Source of the DNA: Acidimicrobiales bacterium
GTDB lineage: Bacteria; Actinomycetota; Acidimicrobiia; Acidimicrobiales; JACCXE01
Length of the DNA stretch: 54,450 nucleotides
Reading direction: 5' to 3'
NCBI GenBank assembly: GCA_035546775.1
Contig: DASZWD010000046.1
Coordinates: 1 to 54,450 of the forward strand
Shown here: positions 7,490-15,148 of the stretch, in pieces
Position numbering within the stretch: position 1 is the stretch's first letter
Layout of the letters: the number at the start of each line of letters is the position of its first letter
Program-made: the position numbers and the translations under genes
Notes under the pieces: generated by a model
The model's input: the letters and a program-made list of their open reading frames with translations, nothing else
Told to the model about the DNA's origin: nothing
Database searches by the model: none

Positions 7490-8470
7490 ATGACCCGACT
7501 CGGCTACCAGATCCCGAATTTCAACTATCCGGGGATCGGCCCCGACGGCTTGTTCGACGCCGTCGCGGCGCAGGCCAAGGCGGCCGACGCGTCGGGCTTC
7601 GACACCGTCTTCCTGATGGACCACTTCTTCCAGCTACCGATGCTCGGGCCGCCCGACAACTACATGCTCGAGTGCTACACGACCCTCGGTGCGCTCGCCC
7701 GCGAGACCAAGACGGTGCGGCTCAGCGCGCTCGTCACGGGCAACACGTACCGCAACCCCGCGATCCTCGCCAAGATCGTGACCGCCCTCGACATCGTGTC
7801 CAACGGTCGGGCGATGCTCGGCATCGGCGCCGGCTGGTTCGAACTCGAGCACAACAGCTTCGGCATCGAGTTCGGCAGCTTCAGCGATCGCTTCGAGAAG
7901 CTCGAAGAAGCGCTCAACATCATCCTGCCGATGCTGCGGGGTGAGCGGCCCTCGCTCGACGGTCAGCGCTACCGGGTGAAGGACGCCATCAACGAGCCAC
8001 CACCCGTCAGCCGCATCCCCGTGATGATCGGCGGCTCGGGCGAGAAGAAGACCCTGCGCATGGTCGCCCAGTACGCGGATGAGTCGAACCTCACGTCGCC
8101 CGCCGACCAGCTGCCGCGCAAGCTCGACGTGCTCGCCGAGCACTGCGCGCGGCTCGGCCGCGACCGCACTGAGATCACCCTCAGCCAGCACTTGAACGTG
8201 CTCATCGCCGCCAACCTCGACGACGCCTACAAGCAGGTCGTCGAGTTCCTCCGCAGTCGCGGCCTCGACATCGAGTCGATGGACGAGGACAGCCGCAACG
8301 CATTCCTCAACGTCGTCGTGTGGGGCGACGAGGATCAGGTGGGGGAGAAGCTGGCCAGCGTGGTCGCCCTGGGTGCGCAGGGCATCACGTGTTCGTTGCC
8401 GGGCAACGGCCACGACCCGGCCGCCGTCGAGCAGCTGGGCAAGACGGCGTCGAAGGTGCTGGGCCGCTAA
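7490..8470 (+). CDS. LLM-class F420-dependent oxidoreductase
   Basis: A 326-residue luciferase-like monooxygenase-fold protein of the F420-dependent type. It shows the N-terminal LGYQIPNFNYPG, the SGFDTVFLMDHFFQL active-site strand, the GAGWFELEHNSFG motif and VMIGGSGEKKTLRMVAQYAD. It is paralogous to the gene at 2954-3868 but longer. It is divergent from the mycothiol-enzyme gene with only 17 bp between starts, so the promoters must overlap coding sequence. Its TAA overlaps the stop of the convergent GAF gene (CTAA at 8467-8470). Confidence 0.88.
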   Translation: MTRLGYQIPNFNYPGIGPDGLFDAVAAQAKAADASGFDTVFLMDHFFQLPMLGPPDNYMLECYTTLGALARETKTVRLSALVTGNTYRNPAILAKIVTALDIVSNGRAMLGIGAGWFELEHNSFGIEFGSFSDRFEKLEEALNIILPMLRGERPSLDGQRYRVKDAINEPPPVSRIPVMIGGSGEKKTLRMVAQYADESNLTSPADQLPRKLDVLAEHCARLGRDRTEITLSQHLNVLIAANLDDAYKQVVEFLRSRGLDIESMDEDSRNAFLNVVVWGDEDQVGEKLASVVALGAQGITCSLPGNGHDPAAVEQLGKTASKVLGR

Positions 8471-9003
8471 GCCCGCTGGCTCGGCAAGACGTGCAGGCGG
8501 AACCGGTCGGCGATGGCGTCGGCCAGTTCCCCCGCTAGAGCCTCGCTGGCGAGGTCGCACTGCAAGCGCTCGAAGGACATCACCTCGAGCACGGCCGCCA
8601 TCCGGTCGCCGATGCGGACGGGAAAGCCACCGCCGGAGCGGACGCCGTGGGTCCGGAACGACGAGGCCAGGCCGTGCCAGCCGAACCGCGGGATCGTGGA
8701 GGTCCAAACCGGCCGGCCAAGCCGCAAAACGGCCTCGGTGAAGACCGTGCCCTTGCCGCCGAGGCGGAACAGGGTGCCGGCGAGCTCGCCGTGGTTGATG
8801 GCGTCCTCGCCGAACAGCTTGCCGAGCGGCCGGAACTGCTCGCCCTCCGCGGGGCTGTAGAAGGCGTAAACCAGCAGGTCAGGACGGCCACGGGACAACT
8901 CAAGGCCGGCGTACGAGACGGCTTCTTCGAGGGTCGCGGCATCGCGAATTGCAGCGTGGGGATCCCCATCCCGCAGACATAAGGCGTCGTCGGTCACGGC
9001 CAT
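8467..9003 (-). CDS. GAF-domain protein next to the stress sigma module
   Basis: A 178-residue soluble protein with a single GAF-like sensory fold: LSRGRPDLLVYAFYSPAEG, then FTEAVLRLGRPVWTSTIPRF and RTHGVRSGGGFPVRIGDRM, ending with LADAIADRFRLHVLP. It has no output domain. A longer frame exists to 9102, but the ATG at 9003 is chosen because the family core starts just after it and because a GGGTAC element with a GTTTC box 15 nt upstream (9012-9037, minus strand) points straight at it. That element and the adjacent sigma gene suggest stress-sigma control. Ligand unknown. Confidence 0.7.
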   Translation of the reverse strand: MAVTDDALCLRDGDPHAAIRDAATLEEAVSYAGLELSRGRPDLLVYAFYSPAEGEQFRPLGKLFGEDAINHGELAGTLFRLGGKGTVFTEAVLRLGRPVWTSTIPRFGWHGLASSFRTHGVRSGGGFPVRIGDRMAAVLEVMSFERLQCDLASEALAGELADAIADRFRLHVLPSQRA

Positions 9004-9011
9004 GAGCGGAG

Positions 9012-9037
9012 GTACCCCGCCGCCGTGTGCCAGAAAC
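9012..9037 (-). promoter_or_regulatory. Candidate SigB/SigF-type promoter for the GAF gene
   Basis: On the minus strand GTTTC (9037-9033), a 15-nt spacer and GGGTAC (9017-9012) end 8 nt before the GAF start codon. SigB/SigF-family sigma factors recognise GTTT- or GGWWT-type -35 boxes and GGGTA -10 boxes. The same 15-nt spacing recurs at 10346-10371 and 31722-31747. Confidence 0.5.
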
Positions 9038-9101
9038 TCGGAAATTTTCGGGATATTCGGTTTAGGCGTCGCGAAAACGGGGGTAACCGAACTCCCGAAC
9101 A

Positions 9102-9164
9102 CCGGAAAAGCTCGGGGTGGGTCTCACGGACCGCCCCGCCCCGCACCCGCCTCGAGCTTTCCGG
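9102..9164 (-). terminator. Long hairpin downstream of the sigma-factor gene
   Basis: CCGGAAAAGCTCG (9102-9114) pairs with CGAGCTTTCCGG (9153-9164) with one bulged base, around a GC-rich 38-nt interior that can pair further (GGGTGGGT against ACCC). A second short dyad, CCCTGA/TCAGGG (9177-9182 and 9199-9204), includes the sigma stop codon. Together they probably end or stabilise the sigma mRNA. There is no clear U-run. Confidence 0.45.
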
Positions 9165-9198
9165 GCGTTCCCCTTTCCCTGACCGGGTGCGGCTCGGA

Positions 9199-9933
9199 TC
9201 AGGGCTTTGGCGCGGCTGCGAGCCGGGCGAGCGCCTCACGCAACAAGCGCGATACGTGGACCTGGCTGACGCCGATGCGATCCGCGATCTCGGACTGCGT
9301 AAGCCCCTCGAAGTAGCGCAAATACACGATGTTGCGCTCACGCTCGGGCAGCTGCGCCATGAGGGCACGCACCGTCATCCGGGCCTCGACGTCGTTGTAG
9401 CCGGGCTCGTTCTCCGACAGCGCCCGATCGTCGCGGGCTTCGCCGGTCGACGAGTCGGGCGTGGCCAGGGAACCCGGTCGATACGCCGCGCCGGCTTCCA
9501 TCGCCTCGATCACTTCTTCGTCCGAGACCCCGAGGTGCTCGGCGAGTTCGGGCACCGTCGGGCCGCGGCCGAGCGCCGCGTGCAGGTCGGCGACCGCCGG
9601 GCCGATGCGCAGGTGCAGCTCCTTGAGTCCCCGCGGGACCTTGACCGACCAGGTCTTGTCGCGGAAGTGGCGCTTGAGCTCGCCCAGCACCGTTGGCGTG
9701 GCGAAACTCGAGAACGCGGCGCCCTGTTCGGGATCGAATCGCTCGACGGCACCCACCAGCGCCAAATTCGCCACCTGGATGAGGTCTTCGAGCGGTTCAC
9801 CGCGACGGTCGAAGCGACGCGCCAACGCGGCGGCCAGGCCGGCGTAGCGCTCGACGATGCGATTGCGCGCCGCCTGGCTACGGGTACGGGCGAACTCTTC
9901 GAAGAGCGCCGCCTCCTCTTCGGGCTCTGTCAT
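9199..9933 (-). CDS. RNA polymerase sigma factor, SigB/SigF/SigG (general stress) type
   Basis: A 244-residue group-3 sigma factor. Region 2 reads RYAGLAAALARRFDRRGEPL, EDLIQVANLALVGAVERFDP and FSSFATPTVLGELKRHFRD. Region 3 follows from TWSVKVPRGLKELHLRI. Region 4 ends with LPERERNIVYLRYFEGLTQ and SEIADRIGVSQVHVSRLLR. This is the SigB/SigF pattern, controlled by an RsbW-type anti-sigma factor. The ATG at 9933 overlaps the stop of the upstream anti-sigma-like gene as ATGA, so the pair is coupled. A GGGTAC promoter (10346-10371) ahead of the operon suggests positive autoregulation. Confidence 0.92.
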   Translation of the reverse strand: MTEPEEEAALFEEFARTRSQAARNRIVERYAGLAAALARRFDRRGEPLEDLIQVANLALVGAVERFDPEQGAAFSSFATPTVLGELKRHFRDKTWSVKVPRGLKELHLRIGPAVADLHAALGRGPTVPELAEHLGVSDEEVIEAMEAGAAYRPGSLATPDSSTGEARDDRALSENEPGYNDVEARMTVRALMAQLPERERNIVYLRYFEGLTQSEIADRIGVSQVHVSRLLREALARLAAAPKP

Positions 9934-10325
9934 GCATGTACCGGGCGCGCCGACCGAACCATGCGGAAGGACGCTTCCCCGTTGTCGACGCCGTAGCTGT
10001 AATCGTCGGTGACGACTGCCAGCACCTGATCGCTGAGTTCGTCGGCTTGGAGCTGCGCGCCCGTCGCCATCGGCGCGCTCCCTCGCACTTCGAGCCCGTC
10101 GGCGCCTCCGCGGATCTCGAGCCGCAAGCTCGACCCCTCCGCCGCGCATGCGATCACCGTGCCGCACAGTTCCGATACCGCGATCCGCACGTCTTCGATG
10201 GCGTCGTAGTCCAAGCCGATCTTGCCGGCGACCGCCGTCGTCTGAAGGCGCGCAAAGCTGATGTGGTCGTTGGTCGCCAGGACCGTCAGTGTGACTTCGA
10301 CCGCGCTCAGGTTTGTATCAGCCAT
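9930..10325 (-). CDS. RsbW-like anti-sigma regulatory protein with degenerate ATP site
   Basis: A 131-residue protein with the size, position and fold pattern of RsbW-type anti-sigma kinases (GHKL ATPase fold): YDAIEDVRIAVSELCG aligns with the helix bearing the N-box. However, the N-box asparagine is not present (SELCGTVIACA instead of the usual ELCTNAxxH) and no DxGxG or GxGL glycine boxes are visible. It may bind the sigma factor without kinase activity, or work with another ATPase such as the intact one at 37023-37415. It is coupled to the sigma gene by ATGA and is the first gene of the operon. Confidence 0.78.
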   Translation of the reverse strand: MADTNLSAVEVTLTVLATNDHISFARLQTTAVAGKIGLDYDAIEDVRIAVSELCGTVIACAAEGSSLRLEIRGGADGLEVRGSAPMATGAQLQADELSDQVLAVVTDDYSYGVDNGEASFRMVRSARPVHA

Positions 10326-10345
10326 GCTCCGCAACGTAGATCGGT

Positions 10346-10371
10346 GTACCCACGGCGGGCGAGGATCAACC
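10346..10371 (-). promoter_or_regulatory. Candidate SigB/SigF-type promoter of the anti-sigma/sigma operon
   Basis: Minus strand GGTTG (10371-10367), a 15-nt spacer, then GGGTAC (10351-10346), about 20 nt before the ATG at 10325. The boxes fit the SigF consensus GGWWT/GGGTAY apart from one -35 position, so the sigma factor may drive its own operon. Confidence 0.6.
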
Positions 10372-10386
10372 AAAGCGGGCAACGCG

Positions 10387-10392
10387 TAACGT
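10387..10392 (+). promoter_or_regulatory. Candidate -10 element, leaderless transcript
   Basis: TAACGT with a 6-nt gap before the ATG at 10399 of the phosphatase gene. This placement puts the transcription start at or next to the start codon. No clear -35 was found. Confidence 0.4.
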
Positions 10393-10398
10393 GTGCGG

Positions 10399-11928
10399 AT
10401 GTCGTTGCGGGCGCGGTTGTTCATGCTCTGCGCCGCCATGGTCGTCGTGGTCGTCGCCGTCGCCTCGCTCGGCGCCAACCTCGTGCTGCGCGCCAACGAC
10501 GCCCGCCGCCACCACACCGCCCTGGCGTCGGCCAAGGTCACCGCTGCCGCGCTCGAGGACAACTACGTCGCCCAGGCCGCACAGATCCGCGCGTACTTCC
10601 TGAGCGGCGGCACCGACACGAAGGCCCTGCAGGACTACAACGCCGGGCGCATCCACGCCGGCGACGCCATGGGCCGTCTCCAGGGCTTCCTCATGGACAC
10701 GCCGTTGCTGAACGACGTCACCGCCGTCACCACCGCGGTCCGGACCTGGCGCAGTGACGCTGTCTTGCCACTGATCACGCTCGAACAGCAGGGGGCCGCG
10801 CAACAGGTGATCGACGCGTACCGCAGTGGCAACGCTGTTCCGACGTACCAGACGGTGGCGACGCGCGTGAGCACGCTGCGCGCCGACCTGGCGTCGGCGG
10901 ACGACGCCGCGGCTCACGCCGAGAACGCGGCGCGCACTCGCGTCACGCGCTTCGCCATCGCGTCGGTGCTGGGTCTTTTCGCCGCGTTCGGATTGCTAAG
11001 CGTGCTGACGCGCTGGTGGATTGCGCGGCCGCTGCGGCGGCTGTCGCTGGCGGTGCGCGACACCGCTGAGCGCACGGTTGCCCTGCCCCGGCGCGGTGCC
11101 AAGGAACTGGTACGGCTCGCCGACGACGTCACCGCGCTGCGGGGCCGTCTCCTCGACGAGCTCGACCTGGCGACGCGTACGCGCGAGGGCCTGGCGCAGA
11201 ACGCGGCCGTGCTCATGTCGGTACGCGCCCAGCTCGAGACGTCGCCCGACAACTTGCCCGCGGGCTGGTCGGTGGCGGCGCAGCTGGTCCCGGCGACGGG
11301 CATCGTCGCCGGCGACTGCTACACGGTCGACGTCGTCGGGCGCGACCAGATGACATTGGTCGTGGTCGACGTCGCCGGCCACGGGGCGGGCTCCGCTGTC
11401 GTCGCCCTGCGGGCGAAGGAGCTGCTGCGCGCCGCGGTGCGCAGCTACGACGACCCGAGCGACGCCGTGAAGTGGGTGAGCGCGCAGCTCACCGACCTCG
11501 ACGAGGACATGTTCGTCACCGCCTTTGTCGCCCGTATCGACTTCGGCACGGGCCTCGTGCGCTTCGTGAACGCCGGGCATCCCGAGGCGCTCGTGTGCGA
11601 CAGCGTCAACGTGGTCGACCTACCGCCGACCGGCCCCCTCATCGGCCCGTTCCCCGGGTCGTGGACCACGCGCGAGGCGATCATCGGGCCGGGCCAGATG
11701 CTGGTGTGTTACACCGACGGCCTCGTCGAGGCGCGCGATGAAGAGGGCAACGAGTTCGGGCTCGCCAAGCTGCGGTCGCTCCTGCGCAGTGCCTACGGCG
11801 ACAACACCGAGTCGATCGTCAAGCAGTGCCTGAGCGAGGTCGAGAGCTTCAGTAGCGGGCGCGCCAAAGACGACCTCACGCTGACGATCGTGCAGCGCTA
11901 CTTACCGGGAACGAACCGGTCGAGCTGA
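10399..11928 (+). CDS. Membrane-bound SpoIIE/RsbU-type PP2C phosphatase
   Basis: A 509-residue sensor phosphatase. TM1 (residues about 7-30) and TM2 (about 190-212, IASVLGLFAAFGLLSVLTRW) flank a roughly 160-residue helical extracytoplasmic region that resembles CHASE3-type sensors. A HAMP-like linker (ARPLRRLSLAVRDTAERT) follows. The C-terminal PP2C domain has the metal-binding motifs VAGDCY, VVVDVAGHGAGS, NAGHPEALV, CYTDGLVEARDEEG and AKDDLTL. Proteins of this kind dephosphorylate a STAS anti-anti-sigma factor, and such a gene converges with it (31-bp 3-prime overlap). It probably feeds an envelope signal into the sigma module. The ATG at 10399 is chosen over the GTG at 10393. Confidence 0.88.
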   Translation: MSLRARLFMLCAAMVVVVVAVASLGANLVLRANDARRHHTALASAKVTAAALEDNYVAQAAQIRAYFLSGGTDTKALQDYNAGRIHAGDAMGRLQGFLMDTPLLNDVTAVTTAVRTWRSDAVLPLITLEQQGAAQQVIDAYRSGNAVPTYQTVATRVSTLRADLASADDAAAHAENAARTRVTRFAIASVLGLFAAFGLLSVLTRWWIARPLRRLSLAVRDTAERTVALPRRGAKELVRLADDVTALRGRLLDELDLATRTREGLAQNAAVLMSVRAQLETSPDNLPAGWSVAAQLVPATGIVAGDCYTVDVVGRDQMTLVVVDVAGHGAGSAVVALRAKELLRAAVRSYDDPSDAVKWVSAQLTDLDEDMFVTAFVARIDFGTGLVRFVNAGHPEALVCDSVNVVDLPPTGPLIGPFPGSWTTREAIIGPGQMLVCYTDGLVEARDEEGNEFGLAKLRSLLRSAYGDNTESIVKQCLSEVESFSSGRAKDDLTLTIVQRYLPGTNRSS

Positions 11929-12242
11929 CCGGTGATTTCGAGCAGGCGCTGCACCACGTCGGACGGGTTGCGCACCGTCAGCGCGCCGCCCGCCTGCTCG
12001 GCCGCCTTGTAACCGGCGATCAGCACCCGCAGCCCCGACGAGTCCATGAACGACACCTCGCCCATGTCGACGGTGACCCGCGGGTCGTCGCCGTCGATGA
12101 CTTCGAAGATGGCGTTGCGCAGCGTGTCAGCCGACGCCGCGTCGACCTCGCCGGAGACGCCGACGACCGTCTGGCCACCTTCAGTCGCCGTGGTGACCGA
12201 CAGGGGGTTTTCGATTGCCTCTGATGGCATGTCCTGCACCAT
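11898..12242 (-). CDS. STAS-domain anti-sigma factor antagonist (RsbV/SpoIIAA-like)
   Basis: A 114-residue single STAS domain: VVGVSGEVDAASADTLRNAI, VTVDMGEVSFMDSSGLRVL and the C-terminal NPSDVVQRLLEITGQLDRF. The serine of the conserved DSSGL motif is the expected phosphorylation site. When unphosphorylated it should bind the anti-sigma factor and release the sigma factor. It is encoded convergently with the PP2C phosphatase, its expected activator. Starts at 12242 (MVQDMPSE) or 12230 (MPSE) are both possible; the longer one has a GAGAGGG stretch upstream and a GGGTAT -10-like element at 12253-12258. Confidence 0.88.
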   Translation of the reverse strand: MVQDMPSEAIENPLSVTTATEGGQTVVGVSGEVDAASADTLRNAIFEVIDGDDPRVTVDMGEVSFMDSSGLRVLIAGYKAAEQAGGALTVRNPSDVVQRLLEITGQLDRFVPGK

Positions 12243-12252
12243 AGGCCCTCTC

Positions 12253-12258
12253 ATACCC
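12253..12258 (-). promoter_or_regulatory. GGGTAT -10-like element ahead of the STAS gene
   Basis: Minus-strand GGGTAT lies 10 nt before the ATG at 12242. It matches the SigB-type -10, but the expected GTTT or GGWWT -35 box is poor (GTGTCT region), so this is a weaker candidate than the three with both boxes. Confidence 0.35.
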
Positions 12259-12289
12259 CAACGAAGCCGGTCCAGACACGCCGCTTCTG

Positions 12290-12295
12290 TAGCGT
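12290..12295 (+). promoter_or_regulatory. Candidate -10 element, leaderless transcript
   Basis: TAGCGT with a 7-nt gap before the ATG at 12303 of the epimerase gene; no convincing -35. Confidence 0.4.
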
Positions 12296-12302
12296 GGCGG
12301 GA

Positions 12303-13250
12303 ATGAAGGCGCTGGTCACCGGTTGCGCCGGTTTCATCGGATCGCACCTGGCAGAGGCGCTCGTCGCCAACGGCGACGAGGTCCTCGGCGTGGACCGGTT
12401 GTCGTCGTACTACGACCGCGACCGCAAGCTCGCCAACGTGCGGGCCCTGTGCGCCAACGAGCGCTTCACGTTCGTCGAGTCCGATCTGTGCTTTATGGAC
12501 CTGCCCAAGGTGGTGCGTGACCGCGACGTCGTGTTCCACCTCGCGGCGCAGCCCGGCGTGCGCAGCTCGTGGGGTTCGGAGTTCGCCGTCTACGTCGAGG
12601 ACAACATCCGCGCCACCCAACACCTGCTCGAGGCGTGCCGCGGCACGGACCTGCGCCGCTTCGTGTTCGCCAGCAGCTCGTCCATCTACGGCACGCCCGC
12701 TTCGTTCCCGACCCGTGAGCACGACGCCACGCACCCGCACAGTCCCTACGGCGTCACCAAGCTCGCCGCCGAGAACCTGTGCTCGCTCTATGCCGCCAAC
12801 TGGCAGATGCCGACGACGTCGCTGCGCTATTTCACCGTCTACGGCCCGCGCCAACGGCCCGACATGGCGATGTCACGCCTCATCAGCTGCGCCCGATCGG
12901 GCGAACCGTTCACGCTGTTCGGCGACGGCACCGCAGTGCGCGACTTCACCTACGTGGGCGACGTCGTGCGCGCCAACCTGCTCGCGGCGCAGGCCGACGT
13001 GGCGCCCGGCACCGTCGTGAACATCGGCGGCGGAGGTGGCTACACCGTCAAGGACGCCATCGCCATCGTCGAGCGGGTCGTGGGCCGGAAGGTCAACGTC
13101 AACCGACTGCCGGCGTCACCCGGCGACGTGCCCAAGACAGGCGCGGACATCAGCCGCGCCGCCACGGTGCTCGACTGGAAGCCGGAGATCTCACTCGAGA
13201 CGGGCATCGAACAGCAGGCGTCGTGGCAGATGAGCAACCCCACTTCGTGA
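12303..13250 (+). CDS. NAD-dependent nucleotide-sugar epimerase/dehydratase
   Basis: A 315-residue extended SDR acting on nucleotide sugars in the cytosol. It has the NAD-binding GCAGFIGSH (residues 7-15), ASSSSIYG with the catalytic Ser, the YGVTK active-site motif (about 149-153), YGPRQRPDMAMSRLI and the substrate-loop DFTYVGDVV. The pattern most resembles UDP-glucuronate 4-epimerase or UDP-glucose 4-epimerase, but the exact reaction cannot be fixed from sequence. Position directly before the Wzz/BY-kinase gene places it in precursor supply for the polysaccharide. Its TGA overlaps a GTG of the next frame (GTGA at 13247-13250), although the next gene more probably starts at 13295. Confidence 0.88.
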   Translation: MKALVTGCAGFIGSHLAEALVANGDEVLGVDRLSSYYDRDRKLANVRALCANERFTFVESDLCFMDLPKVVRDRDVVFHLAAQPGVRSSWGSEFAVYVEDNIRATQHLLEACRGTDLRRFVFASSSSIYGTPASFPTREHDATHPHSPYGVTKLAAENLCSLYAANWQMPTTSLRYFTVYGPRQRPDMAMSRLISCARSGEPFTLFGDGTAVRDFTYVGDVVRANLLAAQADVAPGTVVNIGGGGGYTVKDAIAIVERVVGRKVNVNRLPASPGDVPKTGADISRAATVLDWKPEISLETGIEQQASWQMSNPTS

Positions 13251-13282
13251 GTCCGCGACCCGTGAATTCCGGGGCTCCCGAG

Positions 13283-13288
13283 TACTTT
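13283..13288 (+). promoter_or_regulatory. Candidate -10 element, leaderless transcript
   Basis: TACTTT with a 6-nt gap before the GTG at 13295. This supports that GTG as start of the Wzz/BY-kinase gene and an internal promoter after the epimerase gene. Confidence 0.4.
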
Positions 13289-13294
13289 GGCGCC

Positions 13295-15148
13295 GTGGAA
13301 CAGTCGAACCAGTTCGTCGACGTCCGGCGGTACATCCGGATCCTGTTGGCGAACTCGTGGATCGTCTTGCTGGCGGTCGTGATCGTGAGCGTGCTGACGT
13401 ACGTGTGGTCGTCGAGCAAGCCCAGCGTCTTCCAGTCGTCGTCGCTGGTGCGGGTGTACAACCCGAAAGACGATTTGTCGGCGTCGAGCAGCAATCAGAA
13501 AGTTGACCCGGCGCGGGAAGTCGACATCCAGGTGCTGTACGCCACGTCAGCCGACGTGGTCGCGGAGTTCCAATCGGCGCTCGGCGACGACGCCAAGAAG
13601 GTCGAGTCGCACAGCGTAAAGGCCGTCACCAACGCCGACGCCATCCAGATCGCGGTGTCGAGCAAGAACAAAGCATTCGCGCAAATCGCGGCGCGCGTCT
13701 ACACGAACACCTACGTCGAGCAGCAGCGCGCGTCGATCGCCCAGCGCTACGGCGACCAGGCCACGGCGCTGCGCAAGCAGGCGGCCCAGCTCGACACGCA
13801 GATTGCCCAACTCGACACGCAAATCGCGGCCGCCGGGCAGAGCCGTGTCGTGACCATCGGTGGCCGGCCGGTGGTGGTGCCCGAGTCCCAAGAAGCGCGC
13901 AACCTCGACGACCAGCGCACGTCGCTGACCGACCAGCGGACGAAGTTGCTGAGCGACGCCGACGCCCTCGACATCGAACGCAGCGCCCGCCAGAGCGATA
14001 TCGAGATCATCAAGCCGCCGCGACTGCCTTCCGCGCCCAACTCGCCGCTGCCCAACCGCGACGCCGCGGTCGGGGGTCTCGTCGGACTATTCCTGGGCCT
14101 CGGCATCGCCGTGTTCCGCTACCGCCTCGGTGACCACATCGCCACGTCCGACGAGCTGGCGTCAATGCTCGGTCCCGGGATCGTCACGACGTCGATCCCG
14201 TCGTACCGGTCGAGCACCGGCCGCGCCGCCAACGAGCTGGCGCACATCGGCGGGCCGCCGCGCGTGCTCGAGTCGTACCGCATCCTGCGCGCCGAGCTGA
14301 TGTTCGCCACCGCCAACCAGACGCCGTTCTGCCTGCTCGTGTCCTCGGCCCGCGGGTCGGAAGGCAAGACGACGGTCGCGTCGAACCTCGCGGTGAGCTT
14401 CGCCACCGCCGGCGTGCGCGTCGCTCTGGTCGACGCCGACCTGCGCCACGGCCGCGTGCACGACGTGTTCGAGTTGTCGAACCAGACGGGCCTGTCGCAG
14501 CTGCGCAAGAAGGGCTTCGAACTGGCGCGGGCGATGCAGCGCAAGCCCATCGACGGTGCTCCGCTCGACATCCTCACCAACGGCCCGACGCCCCAGAACC
14601 CAGCCGAGCTGCTGTTGAACCCATCGGCGCTGAGCGTGATCGCCGAGCTGAAGAAGCACTACCAGTACGTGATCATCGACGGCCCGCCGGTGTTGCCCGT
14701 TGCCGACGCGCTGCACCTGGCGCGCGCCGCCGACGGCGTACTGCTCGTCGGCCGCGCCAACTTCACGCAGTTCGCGTCGTTCCGCGCCGCCCTTGACCGT
14801 TTCCGCCAGTCGACGGCGCGCATTATCGGCGCGGTTCTCGTCGACGCCGAGCCCGAGCGTCACGACGACAAGTACTACTACTCGTACAGCGACTCGCCGA
14901 AGGAGCAGCGGGCAGGCTCCAAGCGCAAGGGCCAGCAGGCCAAGATCGACTTCCCAACGCTTCCGCCTCCGCCTCCGCCGCCGCGGCCCGCGGCCCCGAC
15001 ACCGCAAGCAGAACCCGAACCGGTCGTCTACGGCGCCGACAGCGGCATTCCGACGAACGTCACCGACTTCGGCAATCCCGACGTCGTCAGCCTCGCCGCG
15101 CCCACGCAGCCTCGGGAAGGGCAGCCCCCGCCGGCGCCTGAGCGCTGA
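13295..15148 (+). CDS. Chain-length regulator fused to BY-type tyrosine kinase (Wzc-like)
   Basis: A 617-residue inner-membrane co-polymerase with a fused cytoplasmic kinase. The Wzz part has TM1 (about 17-36), a coiled-coil-prone external region with a repeated TQIAQLDTQI, and TM2 (about 255-275). The kinase domain has Walker A SSARGSEGKTT (about 350-360), Walker A-prime ALVDADLRHG and Walker B YVIIDGPPV. A C-terminal tyrosine cluster DDKYYYSYSDS (about 523-533) is the likely autophosphorylation site, followed by a Pro-rich tail. Such proteins control length and export of extracellular polysaccharide. GTG at 13295 gives a normal N-terminus; GTGs at 13247 and 13262 are alternatives. The 3-prime end overlaps the convergent ligase gene by 62 bp. 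Confidence 0.9.
   Translation: MEQSNQFVDVRRYIRILLANSWIVLLAVVIVSVLTYVWSSSKPSVFQSSSLVRVYNPKDDLSASSSNQKVDPAREVDIQVLYATSADVVAEFQSALGDDAKKVESHSVKAVTNADAIQIAVSSKNKAFAQIAARVYTNTYVEQQRASIAQRYGDQATALRKQAAQLDTQIAQLDTQIAAAGQSRVVTIGGRPVVVPESQEARNLDDQRTSLTDQRTKLLSDADALDIERSARQSDIEIIKPPRLPSAPNSPLPNRDAAVGGLVGLFLGLGIAVFRYRLGDHIATSDELASMLGPGIVTTSIPSYRSSTGRAANELAHIGGPPRVLESYRILRAELMFATANQTPFCLLVSSARGSEGKTTVASNLAVSFATAGVRVALVDADLRHGRVHDVFELSNQTGLSQLRKKGFELARAMQRKPIDGAPLDILTNGPTPQNPAELLLNPSALSVIAELKKHYQYVIIDGPPVLPVADALHLARAADGVLLVGRANFTQFASFRAALDRFRQSTARIIGAVLVDAEPERHDDKYYYSYSDSPKEQRAGSKRKGQQAKIDFPTLPPPPPPPRPAAPTPQAEPEPVVYGADSGIPTNVTDFGNPDVVSLAAPTQPREGQPPPAPER

Noticed and set aside
9004-9102. Upstream extension of the GAF protein to 9102
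   Set aside because: The extra 33 residues do not match the domain and would cover the GGGTAC promoter-like element directed at 9003.
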